Shown piece by piece: positions 6,287 to 8,863 of a stretch of 8,863 nucleotides of DNA. Under the pieces are notes generated by a model. It saw only the letters and a list, made by a program, of their open reading frames with translations. It had not been told where the DNA came from and did no database searches. The stretch is from NCBI GenBank assembly GCA_002392625.1, contig DGHJ01000143.1, forward strand, positions 1,797-10,659. The letters are read 5' to 3'. Every line of letters starts with the position of its first letter. The first letter of the stretch is position 1. The stretch comes from Oscillospiraceae bacterium UBA3851. Its GTDB lineage: Bacteria; Bacillota; Clostridia; Oscillospirales; Oscillospiraceae. The position numbers and the translations under genes were made by a program.

Positions 6287-6315
6287 TTGCTTTTTGCGGC
6301 GGCGGCATGTATAAT
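6287..6315 (+). promoter_or_regulatory. Promoter of nudC and the L,D-transpeptidase gene
   Basis: TTGCTT (6287-6292) and perfect TATAAT (6310-6315) are 17 bp apart. The -10 lies in an 11-nt palindrome, GTATAATATAC (6309-6319). The -35 box is 2 bp from the divergent uvrC -35. Transcription would start near 6322. Confidence 0.8.
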
Positions 6316-6337
6316 ATACGGGTGACTTTATGTAAAG

Positions 6338-6354
6338 AAGGAGGGGGCTCCTTG
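6338..6354 (+). promoter_or_regulatory. Ribosome-binding site and TTG start that fix the nudC start
   Basis: AAGGAGG (6338-6344) lies 7 nt before the in-frame TTG (6352-6354). The upstream in-frame ATG (6307) overlaps the TATAAT box and would not be in the transcript. No ATG or GTG with a ribosome-binding site competes. Confidence 0.8.
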
Positions 6355-7182
6355 ATCCAGGATATCGGGCCGCACCGCTTTGACCGGACGTTTTCCCGCG
6401 CCGCCGCGTCGCCCAATGACTTCGCCCTGTGCTGCGGAGAGGACGACGTGGTGCTGCGGCGCCGCGGAGAGGGGTACGCCCTGCCCCACTTTGCAGAGTT
6501 GGGGCTTGCACCTGCCGACGAGCGCCACGTTTTTTCGTTGGATGGCGTCGGCTGCTATCTGGCGGCGATGCCCGCGGACGTGCCGGAGGGCTTCGAGTCT
6601 GTGTCCCTGCGTCAGCTGCGGCGGGTGCGGCCTATGGAGACGGCCTTCGCCGCCGCCACCGCCCTCCAGCTGCGGCGCTGGTACCGGGACCGGGCTTTCT
6701 GCGGCCGCTGCGGCCACCCCATGGAGCCCAGCACCGCAGAGCGGGCTATGGTCTGCCCCCGCTGCGGCCTGACGGAGTACCCCAAGCTGTGCCCGGCGGT
6801 GATCGTGGCGGTGACGGACGGGGATAAGCTGCTGCTGACCCGCTACGCCGGCCGGCCCTACCGGGGCGACGCCCTGATCGCCGGCTTCGTGGAGATCGGC
6901 GAGACGGTGGAGGACACCGTGCGCCGGGAGGTCATGGAGGAGGTGGGCCTCCGGGTGAAGAACCTCCGCTACTACAAAAGCCAGCCCTGGGCCTTTACGG
7001 ATACCCTGCTGATGGGGTATTACTGTGAGCTGGACGGGGACGGCACCATTACACTGGACACAAACGAGCTGCGGGAGGGCTTCTGGCAGCACCGGGCGGA
7101 CATCACGCCCAGAGATCAGGACGTGAGCCTGACGGCGGAGATGATCGAGCGGTTCCGCCTGGGAAAGGAGAACGACAGATGA
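6352..7182 (+). CDS. nudC: NAD(H) diphosphatase, NudC-like Nudix hydrolase
   Basis: NudC cleaves NADH/NAD to NMN(H) and AMP and, in E. coli and B. subtilis-type systems, can remove NAD caps from RNA. From the TTG start the protein has 276 residues, the usual size. A variable N-terminal domain (1-110) precedes a zinc ribbon with C117, C120, C135 and C138. The Nudix box is complete: G178, x5, E184, x7, then REVMEEVGL (192-200), with its metal-binding glutamates. The NudC-specific SQPWPFPxS motif appears as SQPWAFTDT (210-218), a partial match that keeps SQPW and F. This supports an NAD(H) pyrophosphatase over a generic Nudix enzyme, though substrate choice could be shifted. The stop overlaps the ATG of the next gene by 4 nt, so the two genes are very likely cotranscribed and translationally coupled. 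Confidence 0.92.
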   Translation: MIQDIGPHRFDRTFSRAAASPNDFALCCGEDDVVLRRRGEGYALPHFAELGLAPADERHVFSLDGVGCYLAAMPADVPEGFESVSLRQLRRVRPMETAFAAATALQLRRWYRDRAFCGRCGHPMEPSTAERAMVCPRCGLTEYPKLCPAVIVAVTDGDKLLLTRYAGRPYRGDALIAGFVEIGETVEDTVRREVMEEVGLRVKNLRYYKSQPWAFTDTLLMGYYCELDGDGTITLDTNELREGFWQHRADITPRDQDVSLTAEMIERFRLGKENDR

Positions 7183-8798
7183 AGAAAAAGCTGCGGCTTT
7201 TGGCCGCGTTCCTGCTGCTGTTTGCGCTGCTGCTGAGCGCCTGCGGACAGAAGCAAAACGAAACGCCGCCGGATGATCCCGTGGATCCCCCCACGGTGGT
7301 GGATCCTTTGGAGCCCACGGACCCGGCGGAGCCGACGGATCCACAGGAGGCGGACGGCCCGGTGGTGATCGACAGCATGACGGTGACCGCCGTCGGGCTT
7401 GTCACGGGCGACGGCGTTCGCATCCGCACGCAGGGTGACACGGACAGCGAGATATTGACGGAGCTTGACGAGGGCACGGTGGTGTCCGTCATGGGTCTTG
7501 AGCGCGGCTGGTACAAGGTGCGCAGCGGCGACACGGTGGGCTATATGTCCGCCGATTACGTGGAGGCCAGGTCCGAAGCTTCCGGCCTGGAGGCATACGG
7601 GCGCGTGATGACCGCCAGCCTGGGCATCTGCGGCACGCCCGACGGAGAGACGGTGAAGACGCTGGAGCGGGACACCTATGTGGATATCACGGGCTTTGAA
7701 CAGGGCTGCTTCGCCGTGGCGTACAAAGGCGTCAGCGGCTACATGGACGCTGACTCGTTGGCCCCGGAGATGACAAAGCCGGATGAGCCGGACGATCCCG
7801 TGGATCCGCCCGCACCGGTTGACCCGCCCACACCGGTGGATCCGCCCACGCCGGTTGACCCGCCCGCGCCGGTTGACCCGCCTGCGCCGGTGGATCCGCC
7901 CACGCCGGTGGATCCGCCCACACCGGTGGATCCGCCCAGCGATCCCACGGCGCCCAAACGCACCTGGATCTACAAGTACTATATCAAGGTCAACGTGCAG
8001 GCCAACACGGTGACGGTGTACGAGGCGGACGAAAACGACTACTTCACCGTGCCCGTCCGGGCCATGATCTGCTCCACCGGCACGGCCACGCCCACCTCCG
8101 GCGTCTTTGGCGCGCCGGGCAGCAAGGGCGTCATTGCCGAGTGGTGGTCACTGTTCGGCGGAGTGTACGGCCACTACGTCACCCATATCACGGGACAGAT
8201 CCTGTTCCACTCCGTCCCCTATACCAGGAACGGCGACAACGGCTCTTTGGAATACTGGGAGTTCGACAAGCTGGGCACCGCGGCCTCTATGGGCTGCGTG
8301 CGGCTGCAGATCGTCGACGCCAAGTGGATCCACGACAACGCCAAGCAGGGCAATATCCAGGCGGTGGAGTTCTATTCCTCCTCCGATCCCGGCCCCCTGG
8401 GCAAGCCCACGGCGCCCAAGATCAGCGACAACGAGGCCTGCCGCGGCTGGGATCCTACCGATCCCGACGAGAGGAACCCCTGGAAAAACCAGCCCACTAC
8501 CGTGAACGTGCGCAGTTACGTGGGCCTGGATGAGTTCGTCGCCAAGGACGGCGCTATTGCCGATGGCCTGATCCCCGGCGAGTTTACCTACGCGGCCAGC
8601 GAGTATGCCGAGGCAGGCGTCATCGTCAGCCAGAGCATCGAGCCGGGTACGACGGTGGACGTGGGCACGGTGATCAGCTTCACCGTCAGCAGCGGCATCG
8701 TGACCGAGGAAGACGACCCGGCCGGATCGCAGGAGAGCGGTGAGCCGGAGCCCGAACCGGAGCCGACACCGGAGCCGGAGGAAACAGACGAAACGTAA
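7179..8798 (+). CDS. Lipoprotein L,D-transpeptidase (YkuD) with two SH3-like domains and a PASTA domain
   Basis: L,D-transpeptidases form 3-3 peptidoglycan cross-links or attach proteins to the wall, outside the membrane. The 539 residues begin with a lipoprotein signal (lipobox LLSAC, C22), then a proline-rich spacer (about 30-60). Two bacterial SH3-like domains follow (about 69-130 and 138-196; motifs VRIR, GWYKV, GYMSADYV and GYMDADSL), which usually bind cell wall. A PVDPP linker (208-253) leads to the YkuD domain (about 262-400), with H344 and SMGCVRL (370-376, nucleophile C373, R375). A PASTA-like domain (about 437-507) ends VSQSIEPGTTVDVGTVISFT. The tail is rich in Glu and Pro. The start is supported by AAAGGAG (7164-7170), 8 nt upstream, and by the ATGA overlap with nudC. 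The family is secure; the wall-anchored role is inferred from the domains. Confidence 0.93.
   Translation: MKKKLRLLAAFLLLFALLLSACGQKQNETPPDDPVDPPTVVDPLEPTDPAEPTDPQEADGPVVIDSMTVTAVGLVTGDGVRIRTQGDTDSEILTELDEGTVVSVMGLERGWYKVRSGDTVGYMSADYVEARSEASGLEAYGRVMTASLGICGTPDGETVKTLERDTYVDITGFEQGCFAVAYKGVSGYMDADSLAPEMTKPDEPDDPVDPPAPVDPPTPVDPPTPVDPPAPVDPPAPVDPPTPVDPPTPVDPPSDPTAPKRTWIYKYYIKVNVQANTVTVYEADENDYFTVPVRAMICSTGTATPTSGVFGAPGSKGVIAEWWSLFGGVYGHYVTHITGQILFHSVPYTRNGDNGSLEYWEFDKLGTAASMGCVRLQIVDAKWIHDNAKQGNIQAVEFYSSSDPGPLGKPTAPKISDNEACRGWDPTDPDERNPWKNQPTTVNVRSYVGLDEFVAKDGAIADGLIPGEFTYAASEYAEAGVIVSQSIEPGTTVDVGTVISFTVSSGIVTEEDDPAGSQESGEPEPEPEPTPEPEETDET
7812..7937 (+). repeat. Seven 18-bp tandem repeats coding a PVDPP linker
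   Basis: Seven in-frame 18-bp units encode (A/T)PVDPP, residues 212-253 of the L,D-transpeptidase, after a 12-bp partial unit at 7800-7811. Units differ mainly at GTGGATCC versus GTTGACCC and at the Ala/Thr codon. It is a protein-coding minisatellite likely to vary in length. Confidence 0.93.
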
Positions 8799-8810
8799 AA
8801 TGAGATGATG

Positions 8811-8843
8811 AAAAAGTCCGCCGGGACCTCCCGGCGGACTTTT
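8811..8843 (+). terminator. Intrinsic terminator of the nudC/L,D-transpeptidase operon
   Basis: GTCCGCCGGGA (8816-8826) pairs perfectly with TCCCGGCGGAC (8829-8839), flanked by AAAAA (8811-8815) and TTTT (8840-8843). It starts 12 nt after the stop codon. The A-run before the stem means it could also stop transcription arriving on the minus strand. Confidence 0.9.
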
Positions 8844-8863
8844 CAGACTGTCAAAAAAGTCTG
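8844..8863. repeat. Short inverted repeat at the window edge
   Basis: CAGACT (8844-8849) pairs with AGTCTG (8858-8863) around GTCAAAAA. It may be the start of a second terminator or repeat that continues beyond the window. Confidence 0.35.

Noticed and set aside
5704..6351. Upstream in-frame extension of nudC
   Set aside because: It is antisense to uvrC and precedes the nudC promoter. Recognisable nudC sequence and the ribosome-binding site begin at 6338-6352.
7812..7937. Possible CRISPR array from regular repeats
   Set aside because: Units are contiguous 18-bp coding repeats without spacers, in frame with a complete protein.

Overview
The window looks like chromosomal DNA from a GC-rich, low-branching Firmicute, most likely an Oscillospiraceae-type gut Clostridium relative. 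The grounds are MutS2 with a C-terminal Smr domain, an HPr carrying both His15 and Ser46, strong AGGAGG ribosome-binding sites, a clostridial-style LRR/Ig secreted protein and GC-rich hairpin repeats between genes. The assignment is inference; no rRNA or other marker is present.

Layout, left to right. Positions 1-1229 hold the C-terminal half of mutS2 (+), cut by the window edge. A 190-bp gap carries phased ATTTTGTG repeats and a near-consensus promoter, then the HPr gene (1417-1680, +) and a strong intrinsic terminator. Next is a repeat-rich segment (1735-1945), a promoter, and a secreted protein of six leucine-rich repeats plus four Ig-like domains (2033-3877, +). This gene is bracketed by two roughly 99-nt copies of one repeat in opposite orientation. 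About 500 bp of stacked inverted repeats without a gene follows (3878-4395) and ends in the terminator of uvrC (4396-6222, -). uvrC and nudC (6352-7182, +) are divergent, with back-to-back promoters whose -35 boxes are 2 bp apart. nudC starts at TTG and overlaps by 4 nt (ATGA) a lipoprotein L,D-transpeptidase gene (7179-8798, +) with two SH3-like domains, a proline-rich linker, a YkuD domain and a PASTA domain. A terminator and a small inverted repeat close the window.

Functionally this is a housekeeping neighbourhood: MutS2 (DNA/ribosome quality control), HPr (sugar PTS and carbon regulation), UvrC (excision repair), NudC (NAD(H) pyrophosphatase or RNA decapping) and a cell-wall cross-linking enzyme coupled to nudC. 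The LRR-Ig gene with its repeat flanks is the part that looks accessory.

No tRNA, rRNA, CRISPR array, transposase or phage gene was found. The candidates most worth following are the inverted-repeat-bracketed LRR-Ig gene, the helically phased motif upstream of HPr, and the nudC / PASTA-L,D-transpeptidase operon. None of these amounts to a demonstrated new system.
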